A stretch of DNA of 46,055 nucleotides from Clostridiales bacterium (GTDB taxonomy: Bacteria; Bacillota; Clostridia; Peptostreptococcales; Anaerovoracaceae), in NCBI GenBank assembly GCA_012523915.1, contig JAAYSU010000048.1, positions 1 through 46,055 of the forward strand, read 5' to 3'. The position numbers and the translations under genes are program-made. Positions within the stretch are counted from its first letter, which is position 1; each line of letters opens with the position of its first letter. Of the stretch, positions 27,071-38,825 are shown piece after piece. The notes beneath the pieces were generated by a model. The model was given only the letters and a program-made list of their open reading frames with translations, was not told where the DNA came from and searched no databases.

Positions 27071-28435
27071 ATGAAAGTTGCGATTGTAGGTGCAGGCAAA
27101 CTAGGTCTTACTATTACAGAAGCATTGCTTGGTAGTGGTTATGAGGTGACATTAATTGATAAAAATCAAAGCCTAATGCAAATAATTAGTAATCAATTGG
27201 ATTTATTAACTGTAACAGGCAATGCTAAAAATATAAATCTATTAAAAGAAATCAAAATTAGTAGCTATGATTACCTGGTAGCCGTCACCGATAACGATGA
27301 AAAAAATATAGTTATTAGCTCAATAGCTAAAAAATTGGGATGCACTAGTGTTATCGCACGTATTCGCAGTCCAGAATATGTGAATCAGTTAGATTTCATA
27401 AAAGAGAATATGAATATAGATTATATCGTTAATCCGGACCTTTCTATCGCTAACGAGATTTACAAATATCTTGTAGAAAAATATACCCTAACAGACGGAT
27501 ATTTTACTACAGGAAAAATATCTATTATAGAGTTCACTGCTGATAAACTACCAGCTATAATTGACCAAAAAATATCCAGTATAGGAAAAATATTAGAAAA
27601 TATGCTAGTTGTGGCTATTTCAAGAAATGGAAAAATCATCATTCCAAAAGGAGATACTGTCATCCAAGATGAAGATATATTATACGTGCTAGGGAATGAT
27701 GATCCTATAAAGAAATTGAACGAAGAAGTGCATGAGGAAAAGTTATACAAAGATCTGGAAAAGGTTATGATAGCAGGAGGCGGTAAAATCGGATTCTATC
27801 TAGCTAAGAAACTAGCCGATTTCAATGTCAGTGTAAAAATAATAGAAATTGATAAAGAACGTTGTCAATATCTATCCGAAAACCTAAACAAAGTATTAGT
27901 GCTACACGGTGATGCTACAGATCCAATGCTATTAGATGATGAAAATATTGATGATATGGACGCTTTCGTTACTGTCACGGGTTTCGATGAAGAAAACCTT
28001 CTATTGGCCCTTATTGCGAGTCAAAAAAATGTTGAAGACGTAGTTGCAAAAGTAAGTAGGAAGAGCTATGCTGATCTAATCGAAAAACTTGGTGTTAATA
28101 TGGCACTAAACCCCCTTGAAATAACAGCTACAAACATTTTGCGATTTATTCAAGGATCTGAGCGGATAATATTCTCTAAAATGATACAGGGGCAAGCTGA
28201 ATTCATTGAAATTCTAGCAAATAAGAGCATGAATATCCTTAATATCCCGCTAGCAGAACTCAACATACCTGAAGGCGCAATAATAGCTGCAATCCACCGT
28301 GGAGACCAAGCAATAATTCCTAGAGGTAGTACAAAAATAAAAAAAGGAGATAAAGTAATAATTCTATGTCTCCTTTCACAAATCCCAAAACTCGAGAAAT
28401 TGTTCCAGGCAAAGAAATGGGGTTTGTCTATTTAA
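27071..28435 (+). CDS. trkA: Trk potassium uptake regulatory NAD-binding protein TrkA (two RCK units)
   Basis: MKVAIVGAGKLGLTITEALLGSGYEVTLIDK and second KVMIAGGGKIGFYLAKKLADFNVSVKIIE; GAGGAG before ATG 27071. Confidence 0.95.
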   Translation: MKVAIVGAGKLGLTITEALLGSGYEVTLIDKNQSLMQIISNQLDLLTVTGNAKNINLLKEIKISSYDYLVAVTDNDEKNIVISSIAKKLGCTSVIARIRSPEYVNQLDFIKENMNIDYIVNPDLSIANEIYKYLVEKYTLTDGYFTTGKISIIEFTADKLPAIIDQKISSIGKILENMLVVAISRNGKIIIPKGDTVIQDEDILYVLGNDDPIKKLNEEVHEEKLYKDLEKVMIAGGGKIGFYLAKKLADFNVSVKIIEIDKERCQYLSENLNKVLVLHGDATDPMLLDDENIDDMDAFVTVTGFDEENLLLALIASQKNVEDVVAKVSRKSYADLIEKLGVNMALNPLEITATNILRFIQGSERIIFSKMIQGQAEFIEILANKSMNILNIPLAELNIPEGAIIAAIHRGDQAIIPRGSTKIKKGDKVIILCLLSQIPKLEKLFQAKKWGLSI

Positions 28436-28455
28436 TATTCATGAGGGAATGCTGA

Positions 28456-29913
28456 ATGTTACTAAACTATAGGTTAATACTAAAAATCATAGCTGCTGTA
28501 TTGGTTATATTGGGCCTATCTATGATTCCGCCTATTATACTAAGCTTTTACTATAGCGAATCATCAATTGTTTTCATTATACCTGCTATAATTCTAATAG
28601 CTTCAGGCTTGATAATTTTATATATAAATAAGCCAAAATCCTTAGATTTAAAAATACGTGACGGCTTATTAATAGTCGCCCTTTGTTGGATCATTGCCTC
28701 TTTATTCGGTTCTTTACCTTTTATAATTTCCGGAGTAATCCCAGGCTTTGCAGATGCAATATTTGAAAGCACATCTGGCTTCACCACAACAGGAGGATCG
28801 GTATTATCTGATGTAGAAAGCCCACCAAATGGAATTATATTTTGGAGGTCATTCACTCATTGGCTTGGCGGTATGGGAATACTATTACTTACAATCGCTT
28901 TATTACCTTCTTTGGGTATTAGTGGCCAAAGACTTATAGATGCTGAGGCCTCGGGTCCAAATATAGACAAATTTACCTCCAAAATGTCTGATTCAGCTAA
29001 GCTTATCTATATTATGTATATTGGTATGACAATTGTTGAAACAGTTCTTCTCATGCTAGGAGGCTTGGATTTTTTTGATTCCATCATTCATGCATTCGGT
29101 ACGGTTTCAACAGGTGGATTTTCGAGCTATAATAATAGCATTGCTCACTTTGATAGCATTTACGTAGAATTGGTAATATGTATTTTTATGATAATGGCAG
29201 GCACTAACTTTAATTTATACTTTGTTGCCATACGCTCAAAATTTAAGAACATTTTTCGCGATGGCGAATACCGTGCCTACTTAATGATAATCTTTGGCTC
29301 AACAATAGTTCTGACAATTCAGCTTCTTTATTTTGGACCGAAGAATTCTTTTTTAGAAAGCCTGAGGCATTCTTTTTTTCAAGCTGTTTCAATTCTTAGC
29401 ACTACTGGTTACACTACTTCGGACTTTAATATCTGGCCGACTGCATGTAAGTCTATAATTTTTATGTTAATGTTTATCGGTGGCTCTTCCTCGTCTGCAA
29501 GTGGAGCAGTTAAGACTGTTCGAGTTTTAGTTTTGCTAAAATTGATAAGGCGAGGTATATACAAAAGACTACATCCAACAGCAGTGGTGCCTATAAAGTT
29601 AAATAATAAGAATGTTTCATCCAATAGCGTATCAAACATAACAAGCTTCTTGTTTTTATATATTTCACTTTTACTAGTAAGTACATTGATAGTCTCTTTA
29701 GACCAAGTAGACATAATGACTGCAGCAACTGCAGCGGCAGCTTGCCTAGGGAATATAGGGCCTGGATTTGAAATGGTGGGACCCATGTCAGACTATAGCT
29801 TTTTTTCAGGACCAATAAAACTATATTTATCATTTTTAATGATTGCAGGACGTTTAGAAATATTCACTGTGTTATTACTATTTACAGCTAAGTTCTGGGA
29901 TCCTGATCGATAA
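28456..29913 (+). CDS. trkH: TrkH-family potassium uptake protein, copy 1
   Basis: Pore motifs STSGFTTTGGSV, GTVSTGGFSS, ILSTTGYTTSDF, CLGNIGPGF; 485 aa polytopic. Confidence 0.95.
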   Translation: MLLNYRLILKIIAAVLVILGLSMIPPIILSFYYSESSIVFIIPAIILIASGLIILYINKPKSLDLKIRDGLLIVALCWIIASLFGSLPFIISGVIPGFADAIFESTSGFTTTGGSVLSDVESPPNGIIFWRSFTHWLGGMGILLLTIALLPSLGISGQRLIDAEASGPNIDKFTSKMSDSAKLIYIMYIGMTIVETVLLMLGGLDFFDSIIHAFGTVSTGGFSSYNNSIAHFDSIYVELVICIFMIMAGTNFNLYFVAIRSKFKNIFRDGEYRAYLMIIFGSTIVLTIQLLYFGPKNSFLESLRHSFFQAVSILSTTGYTTSDFNIWPTACKSIIFMLMFIGGSSSSASGAVKTVRVLVLLKLIRRGIYKRLHPTAVVPIKLNNKNVSSNSVSNITSFLFLYISLLLVSTLIVSLDQVDIMTAATAAAACLGNIGPGFEMVGPMSDYSFFSGPIKLYLSFLMIAGRLEIFTVLLLFTAKFWDPDR

Positions 29914-29937
29914 GGAAATTCGCTTGAGAGGTAATCT

Positions 29938-31398
29938 ATGGGACTTAATTTAAAGGCCATCATCAAAATAATGGGTGCAATACTAACTATATTAGGGATA
30001 TCAATGATACCGTCTGTTATAGTGTCGCTAATATATGATGAATATGATGTGGCAATAGCTTTTATAAAGTTGTTAATACCCATTGTGATAATAGGTATAT
30101 TGATCATTAGAAAAATTGATGTTAAAAGAAATAAACTTAAAATTAGGGAAGGTTTTTTAGTAGTAGCTCTTACATGGTTAACAGCATCTATTTTAGGAGC
30201 CTTTCCTTTTATATTGACAGGTTCAATAGATAATTTTATTAATGCTTTCTTTGAGTCCACATCAGGCTTTACTACTACAGGAGCTACTATTCTTAACAAC
30301 GTAGAAATACTTCCTAAGGGTTTGCTATTTTGGCGTTCATTTTCACAGTGGCTGGGAGCTATGGGAATACTTATCTTTGCGATTTCATTATTACCTGCTT
30401 TAGGTATAAGTGGACAAAGAATGGCTAAAGCAGAAACCCCTGGACCTACACTGAATAAACTTGTTCCTAGAATGTCAGATTCAGCTAAAATATTATATTT
30501 TATATATATAATATTTACGATAGTAGCATTTTTGCTTTTTGTTGCTAAAGTTAATACCTTTGACGCAATTATACTAGCCTTCAGCAGTGTAGCATCAGGT
30601 GGATTAACTAATTATAATAATGGAATTGCGCATTTTAATAGTTTATATATCGAGTCTATATTATTTATCTTTACTTTATTAGTATGTGTAAATTTCACAC
30701 TATACTACAATATAATCCGCGGCAACCTGCGTGATTTTTTTTCCGATCGTGAATTGAGAGCTTTTATAGGAATATTAATAACAGCTATTATATTAATTGC
30801 TACAAACTTATGGATTACTAATACATATGACTCTTTGGGCGAATCAATCCGCTATTCAGTATTCCAATCCTCTTCCTTCATAACAACTACTGGCCATTTC
30901 GCTACTGATTTTAATCAATGGCCTTCCTTTAGCAAAATGATTCTTTTTCTTTTGATGTTAATAGGCGCATGCTCCTCATCTACTGGTGGAGGAATTAAGG
31001 TTATTAGAGTATTAATTCTTTTCAAGTTGATACAAAGGGGTTTCTATAAAAGGCTGCACCCTAGAGCTGTAGTACCAATAAAGATTCAAGATAAAGCTGT
31101 TCCAACAGAAAGCGTTACAGGCATAACCTCCTATTTATACCTATACATCTTTATATTCACTTTAAGTACCCTTGTTCTCTCATTTGAGAATATTGACCTT
31201 TTAACTATTTTTTCAACGGTAGCCGCTATCATAAATAATGTAGGAACAGGGCTAGATATTATAGGACCGATGGGATCCTTTGACGGATTTTCAGCATTTA
31301 GCAAACTCTATCTAAGCATCCTAATGCTTGTGGGAAGGCTTGAACTATTTACCATAGTTATATTATTTACCCCATCCTTTTGGAATCCCGACAGGTAA
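29938..31398 (+). CDS. TrkH-family potassium uptake protein, copy 2
   Basis: 486 aa; STSGFTTTGATI, SVASGGLTNY, FITTTGHFATDF, INNVGTGLD; paralogous to the upstream gene. Confidence 0.95.
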   Translation: MGLNLKAIIKIMGAILTILGISMIPSVIVSLIYDEYDVAIAFIKLLIPIVIIGILIIRKIDVKRNKLKIREGFLVVALTWLTASILGAFPFILTGSIDNFINAFFESTSGFTTTGATILNNVEILPKGLLFWRSFSQWLGAMGILIFAISLLPALGISGQRMAKAETPGPTLNKLVPRMSDSAKILYFIYIIFTIVAFLLFVAKVNTFDAIILAFSSVASGGLTNYNNGIAHFNSLYIESILFIFTLLVCVNFTLYYNIIRGNLRDFFSDRELRAFIGILITAIILIATNLWITNTYDSLGESIRYSVFQSSSFITTTGHFATDFNQWPSFSKMILFLLMLIGACSSSTGGGIKVIRVLILFKLIQRGFYKRLHPRAVVPIKIQDKAVPTESVTGITSYLYLYIFIFTLSTLVLSFENIDLLTIFSTVAAIINNVGTGLDIIGPMGSFDGFSAFSKLYLSILMLVGRLELFTIVILFTPSFWNPDR

Positions 31399-31400
31399 TC

Positions 31401-33347
31401 TTATGCCATTACAAATTCTATCTCCCTACATTGAATATCCACAGATTGAACTCTTATACGTACAGAATCACCGATTCTATATGTTTTATGGGTCATCTCA
31501 CCTATAAGCCGGTATTTAGCCTCTTCATAGATATAATAATCATCGTGAAGGCTATCTACCCTAACAAGGCCTTCGATTGTGTTTTCAATTACTACAAAGA
31601 AGCCAAAGTTTTGAACCCCACTAATAATACCGTCAAATTCTTCTCCTATATGATAGCTAATATACTCTGCCTTCTTTAACTTTTCAACCTCGCGTTCCAA
31701 TTCTTCAGCAATTCTTTCTGTCTTAGACGCTATATCTGAGGCCTCTTCTGTTAATTTATCTAAGCTCTTTATTCTATTCCCATGTAACTTGCCTTTAAGT
31801 GTCTCCTTGATTATTCGGTGGATAATTAAATCAGGATAACGTCTTATGGGCGCTGTGAAATGACAATAATAATCAACACCAAGCCCAAAATGACCTAAGC
31901 ATTGGGTTCCATAAAAAGCTTTTCTCATAGAGCGAAGCACTACAGTATTTACTACATGTTCAGAATTAGTATCTTCAACTTTTGTTAGAATATCATTTAA
32001 CGCCTTTGGGTGTATGCTTTCTGAATTACCCTTTAATGTTAGACCCAAGCTCGATAAAAAAAGTTTCAATTCTTCTATCTTCTCAAAAGATGGTTTCTCA
32101 TGGATTCTAAAGACAAATGGCAAGTCCATATGATAAAAGTGTTCAGCTATAGTTTCATTTGCCACGAGCATGAATTCTTCTATCATGCGGTTAGCAACCC
32201 GTCTTTCTGCAATATTGACAGATACAGGAATACCTTCTTCATCCAAAGTAATGTAGGCCTCATCGAAGTCAAAATCCAGACTACCCCTATCCTTTCGCTT
32301 GTTTTTCAAAATAGAGGCCAGTTCCTGCATCATAAGCAAATTAGGGTATATATCTTTAAATCTTTCTTTTAGTTCATTATCTTTGTTTTCTAATAAGTCA
32401 GAAACATCTTTATATACCAATCTTTCCTTACTTCTTATTACGCTTTCATAGATTTCATGAGATATTACTCTACCCTGGCTATCTATTTCCATATCTATAG
32501 AAAGTGTAAGTCGATCGAGGCCTGGATTCAAACTACAAATCCCGTTAGAAAGTGATTGAGGAAGCATAGGAACTACGATATCAATAAGATAAATGCTTGT
32601 CCCTCGCTTTAATGCTTCTTTATCGATATATCCTTTTTCTTTAACATAATGGCTTACATCTGCAATATGAACGCCAAGTAAATAATTCCCATTATCTAGT
32701 TTTTCCAAGGATATAGCATCATCTAAATCCTTTGCATCTTCGCCGTCTATTGTAACTATAGTTTTTTCGCGAAGATCCCTTCGATTAATAATATCGCTAT
32801 CTGAAACTGTTTGTGGTATAGACTGGGCTTCCCTTAATACTTTGTGAGGAAAATTTTCTATTATGTTAAAGGAACGGATTAATGCTTTTATATCTCCTCC
32901 AGCTTCTCCTTTTCTACTAATTATTTCAGTAATCTTACCCTGCGCAAAATGATCTTTATTAGGCCATTTGGTTATTTGGGCAACAACCTTGTCTCCGTCT
33001 TTTGCACCATTAAAATCCTTTTTTTGTATATATAGTTCTTCATTAACGGTGCTATTTTCCGGTGTTACATATCCATATCCTCTTGAATGGTTAAATGTGC
33101 CTACAATCTCAGTTGTAGCTCTCTTTAATACTCTTTCAACCTGTCCTTCCATGTTCTTGTTAACAGCTTTTATCGGATCAACATAAACAGTTACTATGTC
33201 ATTATTCATGGCCGATTTCATCTCATCCCTGGGGATATATATATCTTTACCACCAGTTAGTTCATGTTCTTCAGGAATTACAAAACCGTAACCTCTCCTA
33301 TGTTTTTTCAAAGTTCCTGTTATTTTTAAGCCTTTGCGTTTCTTCAT
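31401..33347 (-). CDS. rnr: Ribonuclease R
   Basis: TIDGEDAKDLDDAISLE, HIADVSHYV, GTSIYLIDIVVPMLP, YCHFTAPIRRYPDLIIHR, C-terminal S1 domain. Confidence 0.97.
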   Translation of the reverse strand: MKKRKGLKITGTLKKHRRGYGFVIPEEHELTGGKDIYIPRDEMKSAMNNDIVTVYVDPIKAVNKNMEGQVERVLKRATTEIVGTFNHSRGYGYVTPENSTVNEELYIQKKDFNGAKDGDKVVAQITKWPNKDHFAQGKITEIISRKGEAGGDIKALIRSFNIIENFPHKVLREAQSIPQTVSDSDIINRRDLREKTIVTIDGEDAKDLDDAISLEKLDNGNYLLGVHIADVSHYVKEKGYIDKEALKRGTSIYLIDIVVPMLPQSLSNGICSLNPGLDRLTLSIDMEIDSQGRVISHEIYESVIRSKERLVYKDVSDLLENKDNELKERFKDIYPNLLMMQELASILKNKRKDRGSLDFDFDEAYITLDEEGIPVSVNIAERRVANRMIEEFMLVANETIAEHFYHMDLPFVFRIHEKPSFEKIEELKLFLSSLGLTLKGNSESIHPKALNDILTKVEDTNSEHVVNTVVLRSMRKAFYGTQCLGHFGLGVDYYCHFTAPIRRYPDLIIHRIIKETLKGKLHGNRIKSLDKLTEEASDIASKTERIAEELEREVEKLKKAEYISYHIGEEFDGIISGVQNFGFFVVIENTIEGLVRVDSLHDDYYIYEEAKYRLIGEMTHKTYRIGDSVRIRVQSVDIQCREIEFVMA

Positions 33348-33519
33348 TTTTAAACCCCACATTTAGTCAGATTTTTTATATATGTTACCATCTCTGAAGA
33401 CTATTGTCTAATAATTCCAATCTTCATTTCTATTATATTATAAAAAAAGCCTACCAGGTTATAATATTAATAGTTTCAACAGAGTTCATGCATCTAATAC
33501 TTACGTAAGGAGGCAATTT

Positions 33520-33942
33520 ATGAAAGTAAAAGATTTGATGTCAACCTCTATCGTCTGTGTCCGGCCTGAGACATCTATTGCCCAGGTGGCCAAGCAAATG
33601 CGCCAGGCTGACGTTGGTTCAATACCAGTCTGCGATGATAAGGGACATATTCTTGGGATAATAACGGACAGAGATATTGTAGTAAGAGCCCTATCTGAAG
33701 ATGAAGGGCCGAAAACTGCTAAGGAAATAATGACTCAAAATCCCATATCTGTATCACCAAACATGAATACTCATCAAGCAACTATGACAATGGCGAAGCA
33801 TCAAGTCCGTCGTCTTCCAGTAGTGGAAAATAATAAGCTCACAGGTATGCTTTCCTTGTCTGATATTGCACGAAAGAATATCTACGTTGATGAAGCAGGC
33901 GATGCACTATCTGCAATATATAAGCCGGGCACACTGAATTAA
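33520..33942 (+). CDS. CBS-domain pair protein
   Basis: 140 aa; DVGSIPVCDDKGHILGIITDRDIV and QVRRLPVVENNKLTGMLSLSDIAR. Confidence 0.92.
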   Translation: MKVKDLMSTSIVCVRPETSIAQVAKQMRQADVGSIPVCDDKGHILGIITDRDIVVRALSEDEGPKTAKEIMTQNPISVSPNMNTHQATMTMAKHQVRRLPVVENNKLTGMLSLSDIARKNIYVDEAGDALSAIYKPGTLN

Positions 33943-33952
33943 ATTAGGTGAC

Positions 33953-33979
33953 AAAAAGGGTGTTATGAACACCCTTTTT
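33953..33979. terminator. Bidirectional Rho-independent terminator between CBS gene and lipoprotein gene
   Basis: AAAAAGGGTGTT-ATG-AACACCCTTTTT 12-bp inverted repeat between convergent genes. Confidence 0.88.
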
Positions 33980-33983
33980 TGTT

Positions 33984-34235
33984 TTATTGATTTAGGTTAT
34001 TTGTGTTTTCATCTAGATCATCCATTAAACCGCCATTGTTACCATTTCTGTTCCCGTCCATTCCATTACCATTAAATCCGTTATTATCGGTAATGTCGTC
34101 AGGAACTGTGGTGCCATTTCCACTATTCTGCGGGGGATTGTTGTCTAATACCCCATCATCATTATTAGCACATCCTGAAAACAGCAAAAGACCTAAAATC
34201 AACAGAAAAGCAAGAAAAATTCTCTTATGTCTCAT
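33984..34235 (-). CDS. Small Asn/Gly/Asp-rich putative lipoprotein
   Basis: MRHKRIFLAFLLILGLLLFSGC signal peptide with lipobox; low-complexity mature region. Confidence 0.75.
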   Translation of the reverse strand: MRHKRIFLAFLLILGLLLFSGCANNDDGVLDNNPPQNSGNGTTVPDDITDNNGFNGNGMDGNRNGNNGGLMDDLDENTNNLNQ

Positions 34236-34300
34236 TTTCTCATCTCCTCTCTTTTCATCTGTATTATTTGCTGCTTCCATAATTTTTAGACATAATAAAA

Positions 34301-34328
34301 AAAGGAAGTTATTTTTCTAACTTCCTTT
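34301..34328 (-). terminator. Terminator downstream of hppA
   Basis: AAAGGAAGTT-N8-AACTTCCTTT with T-run on the minus strand. Confidence 0.88.
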
Positions 34329-34344
34329 TTAAAAACTTTCATTT

Positions 34345-36366
34345 TTATATTAAACCGCCAATAGATACAAACAGATTAGCAAATACAACTGCTACTATTG
34401 TCATCAATTTAATTAAGATATTTATTGACGGACCAGAAGTGTCTTTAAACGGGTCTCCAACTGTATCTCCAACAACTGCCGCTTTATGAGCATCACTGCC
34501 TTTGCCTCCAAAATGGCCTTCTTCAATATATTTCTTAGCATTGTCCCATGCTCCACCTGCATTTGCCATCATTATTGCAACCAATACTCCAGAAGCTAAA
34601 GCTCCTGCTAGCATTCCTCCTAAAGCCTCGGTACCTAAAATGATTCCTACAGCTAAAGGAGCTATGATTGCTAACAAACCTGGTGCCAACATTTCTTTTA
34701 AAGCAGCTTTAGTACTTATGTCAACACATCTTGCATAGTCAGGCTTTGATGTCCCATCCATGATACCTTTGTTCTCTCTAAACTGCCTTCTGACTTCTTC
34801 AATCATCTGATTTGCAGCTTTACCAACTGAATTCATAGTTAAGGCAGCAAAGAGGAATGGAAGCATCGCACCTATAAATAATCCTGCGATTACTAAGGGA
34901 TTCAAAAGGCTGATATCATTTAATCCTACTACTTGTGAATAGGATACAAACAATGCCAAAGCGGTCAATGCGGCTGATCCAATAGCAAACCCCTTACCTA
35001 TTGCAGCTGTAGTATTTCCAACTGAGTCAAGCTTGTCCGTAATTTCCCTTACTTCTTTAGGCAGATCTGACATTTCTGCAATTCCGCCCGCATTATCAGC
35101 TACCGGACCATAAGCATCTACTGCAACTACCATACCTGTGGTTGATAGCATACCAACGGCTGCAAGTGCAATACCATAAATACCTGAAAATGCATTAGCT
35201 ACTAAAACTCCTATAGCTATAAAAATAATTGGCCATACTGTTGAAAGCATTCCTGTTCCAAAACCACTTATAATAGTTGTTGCAGAACCAGTCTGACTTT
35301 GTTCAGCTATTTTCTTTACATGCTTGTAATCTGCTGAAGTATATATCTCTGTTATCTCTCCAATTGCAGATCCTACTACAATACCAGCTATTATTGCAAT
35401 TGAGGGATTGAAGGTGTCAAAGAATACTTTGCTCAAAATAATTGAAACAATTATTACAATAATACTGCTTGCATATGTTCCCATATTCAGTGCTTTTGCA
35501 GGATTACCATTGGTATCTCTGACCATCATAACACCAATAATCGATGCTATTATGGCAGCAGCAGATACCACTAAAGGAAAAACGGTTCCTGCAATTGCAT
35601 CGAGTTCAAACGCTCTGCCTATTAGGGGTGTAATCGAAGGTATTGCTACCGCAAGTGTAATTGCAGAGACAATAGAACCTACATATGATTCGAATAAGTC
35701 AGATCCCATGCCAGCTACATCACCCACGTTATCTCCTACATTATCCGCAATTACAGCAGGGTTTCTCGGATCATCTTCTGGAATACCTGCTTCTACTTTA
35801 CCAACCAAGTCTGCTCCTACGTCTGCAGCTTTAGTGTAAATACCGCCACCCACACGGCCAAAAAGAGCCATTGAAGAAGCACCAAGTCCAAATCCCGTGA
35901 TTACTGATGCAGAATCAATACCTAATATAACGAAAATTCCGCCTAAACCTAGAAGTCCAAGTCCTGCTACGCATAAACCCATTACTGCTCCACTTCTAAA
36001 AGCCACCTTTAATGCTTTAGACATTCCAGATTCCATGGCTGCATTAGCAGTTCTTACATTACCTTTAGTCGCTACTGACATGCCGAAATAACCAGCCAAT
36101 ATTGAGAATAAAGCACCTATTACTGCAAGAACAGCTGTTGTCCAGTTTATTATTAAACCTAAGACTAGGAATAATATGATAATAACAACTGCCATGTAAC
36201 GATATTCTCTTTTCAAGAATGCCATAGCACCTTCTTTTATATATCCGGAAATTTCTTTCATACGTTCATTACCTTCGTCTATCTTGTTTATCCAAGATGA
36301 TAGAGCAAAGGCAACGATCAGTGCAATAACGCCACATAGGGGCGCAATAATCGCAAACTTGTCCAT
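34345..36366 (-). CDS. hppA: Membrane-bound, K+-dependent-type ion-pumping pyrophosphatase
   Basis: 673 aa; [95 protein letters not shown]. Confidence 0.96.
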   Translation of the reverse strand: MDKFAIIAPLCGVIALIVAFALSSWINKIDEGNERMKEISGYIKEGAMAFLKREYRYMAVVIIILFLVLGLIINWTTAVLAVIGALFSILAGYFGMSVATKGNVRTANAAMESGMSKALKVAFRSGAVMGLCVAGLGLLGLGGIFVILGIDSASVITGFGLGASSMALFGRVGGGIYTKAADVGADLVGKVEAGIPEDDPRNPAVIADNVGDNVGDVAGMGSDLFESYVGSIVSAITLAVAIPSITPLIGRAFELDAIAGTVFPLVVSAAAIIASIIGVMMVRDTNGNPAKALNMGTYASSIIVIIVSIILSKVFFDTFNPSIAIIAGIVVGSAIGEITEIYTSADYKHVKKIAEQSQTGSATTIISGFGTGMLSTVWPIIFIAIGVLVANAFSGIYGIALAAVGMLSTTGMVVAVDAYGPVADNAGGIAEMSDLPKEVREITDKLDSVGNTTAAIGKGFAIGSAALTALALFVSYSQVVGLNDISLLNPLVIAGLFIGAMLPFLFAALTMNSVGKAANQMIEEVRRQFRENKGIMDGTSKPDYARCVDISTKAALKEMLAPGLLAIIAPLAVGIILGTEALGGMLAGALASGVLVAIMMANAGGAWDNAKKYIEEGHFGGKGSDAHKAAVVGDTVGDPFKDTSGPSINILIKLMTIVAVVFANLFVSIGGLI

Positions 36367-36399
36367 TTGCTATTCATTCCTCCTTCGTCAACACATTAA

Positions 36400-36419
36400 G
36401 AGGCGCTTTGTAGCACCTC
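36400..36419 (-). other. 8-bp hairpin between secG and hppA
   Basis: GAGGCGCT / AGCACCTC pair as RNA with one G-U, 4-nt loop; possible weak terminator or 5'-UTR element. Confidence 0.5.
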
Positions 36420-36457
36420 CTGGATTACTAATATATAATAACTATTATTTAAATTTA

Positions 36458-36688
36458 TTACTCAATTGCAACTAAGGCAAGAGAACATAGAATAAAACAA
36501 ACAGCACCAACCACGGTAACCTTGCTTAATATAGCTTCATAACCTTTACTTTTCTTTTTCCCAAATAGCTGTTCTGCTCCACCACCGATTGATCCTGCTA
36601 AACCTGCACTTTTCCCGGATTGAAGCAGTATGCTTGCAATCAAAATGATGCTGGCTAATGCAAGTACAATCATTAAGATTGTTTTCAC
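36458..36688 (-). CDS. secG: Preprotein translocase subunit SecG
   Basis: 76 aa; LASIILIASILLQSGKSAGLAGSIGGGAEQLFGKKKSKGYEAILSKVT. Confidence 0.95.
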   Translation of the reverse strand: MKTILMIVLALASIILIASILLQSGKSAGLAGSIGGGAEQLFGKKKSKGYEAILSKVTVVGAVCFILCSLALVAIE

Positions 36689-36761
36689 CTTTGCACCTCC
36701 TATTTCGTAATTTACGTGAATCAGTTTATCACATCAAAATATATAAATCAAGAATTATTAA

Positions 36762-38066
<1,305 letters not shown>

Positions 38067-38813
38067 CTAAAAATTCACTATCTCTATAAGATCTGTAGGT
38101 TTTAAGCTTGCCCCTCCTACTAAAGCTCCATCTATCTCATACATATTCATCAATTCTGAAATATTAGAAGGTTTTACGCTTCCTCCGTACTGGATAATTA
38201 CCTTGTCGGCTATTTCTTCACTATATAGTTCAGTTATTACACTTCTAATATACCCACACATCTCATTCGCTTGTTCTGGTGTAGCAGTTCTCCCTGTCCC
38301 AATAGCCCAAACAGGTTCATAGGCCACAGTCAGCTTTTCCATTGCGGCTTCAGAAATTGATTCAAAAGCTTTAATTAACTGTGTTTTTACTACATCATAT
38401 TCTCTTCCTGAGTCTCTTTCTTCCAATTTCTCACCTACACATAGTATCGGAAGTATATTGTATTCAAAAGCCTTTATAAGCTTTTTATTCACGGTTTCAT
38501 CTGTTTCGCCAAAATACTGTCTTCTTTCCGAATGCCCTATTATGCAGTAATCAACACCGATCTCCTTTAGCATATTTGCGGAAATCTCACCTGTATACGC
38601 ACCATTATCTTCATAATGCATGTTTTGAGCACCAACTTTAACTCCTGTACCTTTAAATGAATCTACCAATACAGAAAGCTGAGTATAAGGAGCGCAAATA
38701 GCTACTTGAACATCTGATGGAACGTATAGTTTTAAAAATTCTTCTGAAAACTCCTTAGCTTCTTTAATATTCTTAAACATTTTCCAATTGCCGGCTATGA
38801 AAGGTTTTCTCAT
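38067..38813 (-). CDS. tpiA: Triosephosphate isomerase
   Basis: RKPFIAGNWKMFKN, IIGHSERRQYFGETDE, VAYEPVWAIGTGRTAT, GGSVKPSN. Confidence 0.98.
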   Translation of the reverse strand: MRKPFIAGNWKMFKNIKEAKEFSEEFLKLYVPSDVQVAICAPYTQLSVLVDSFKGTGVKVGAQNMHYEDNGAYTGEISANMLKEIGVDYCIIGHSERRQYFGETDETVNKKLIKAFEYNILPILCVGEKLEERDSGREYDVVKTQLIKAFESISEAAMEKLTVAYEPVWAIGTGRTATPEQANEMCGYIRSVITELYSEEIADKVIIQYGGSVKPSNISELMNMYEIDGALVGGASLKPTDLIEIVNF

Positions 38814-38825
38814 ATATACCTCCTG

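Noticed and set aside
29409-30299. Minus-strand ORFs of 125, 80 and 168 aa opposite the trkH genes
   Set aside because: Their mutual similarity (VVVKPDV..) simply mirrors the paralogy of the sense-strand trkH genes.
31380-31679. 99-aa plus-strand ORF after trkH2
   Set aside because: Fully antisense to rnr 3' end; no SD or recognisable domain.
35408-35839. 143-aa plus-strand ORF opposite hppA
   Set aside because: Antisense shadow of a highly conserved membrane protein gene.
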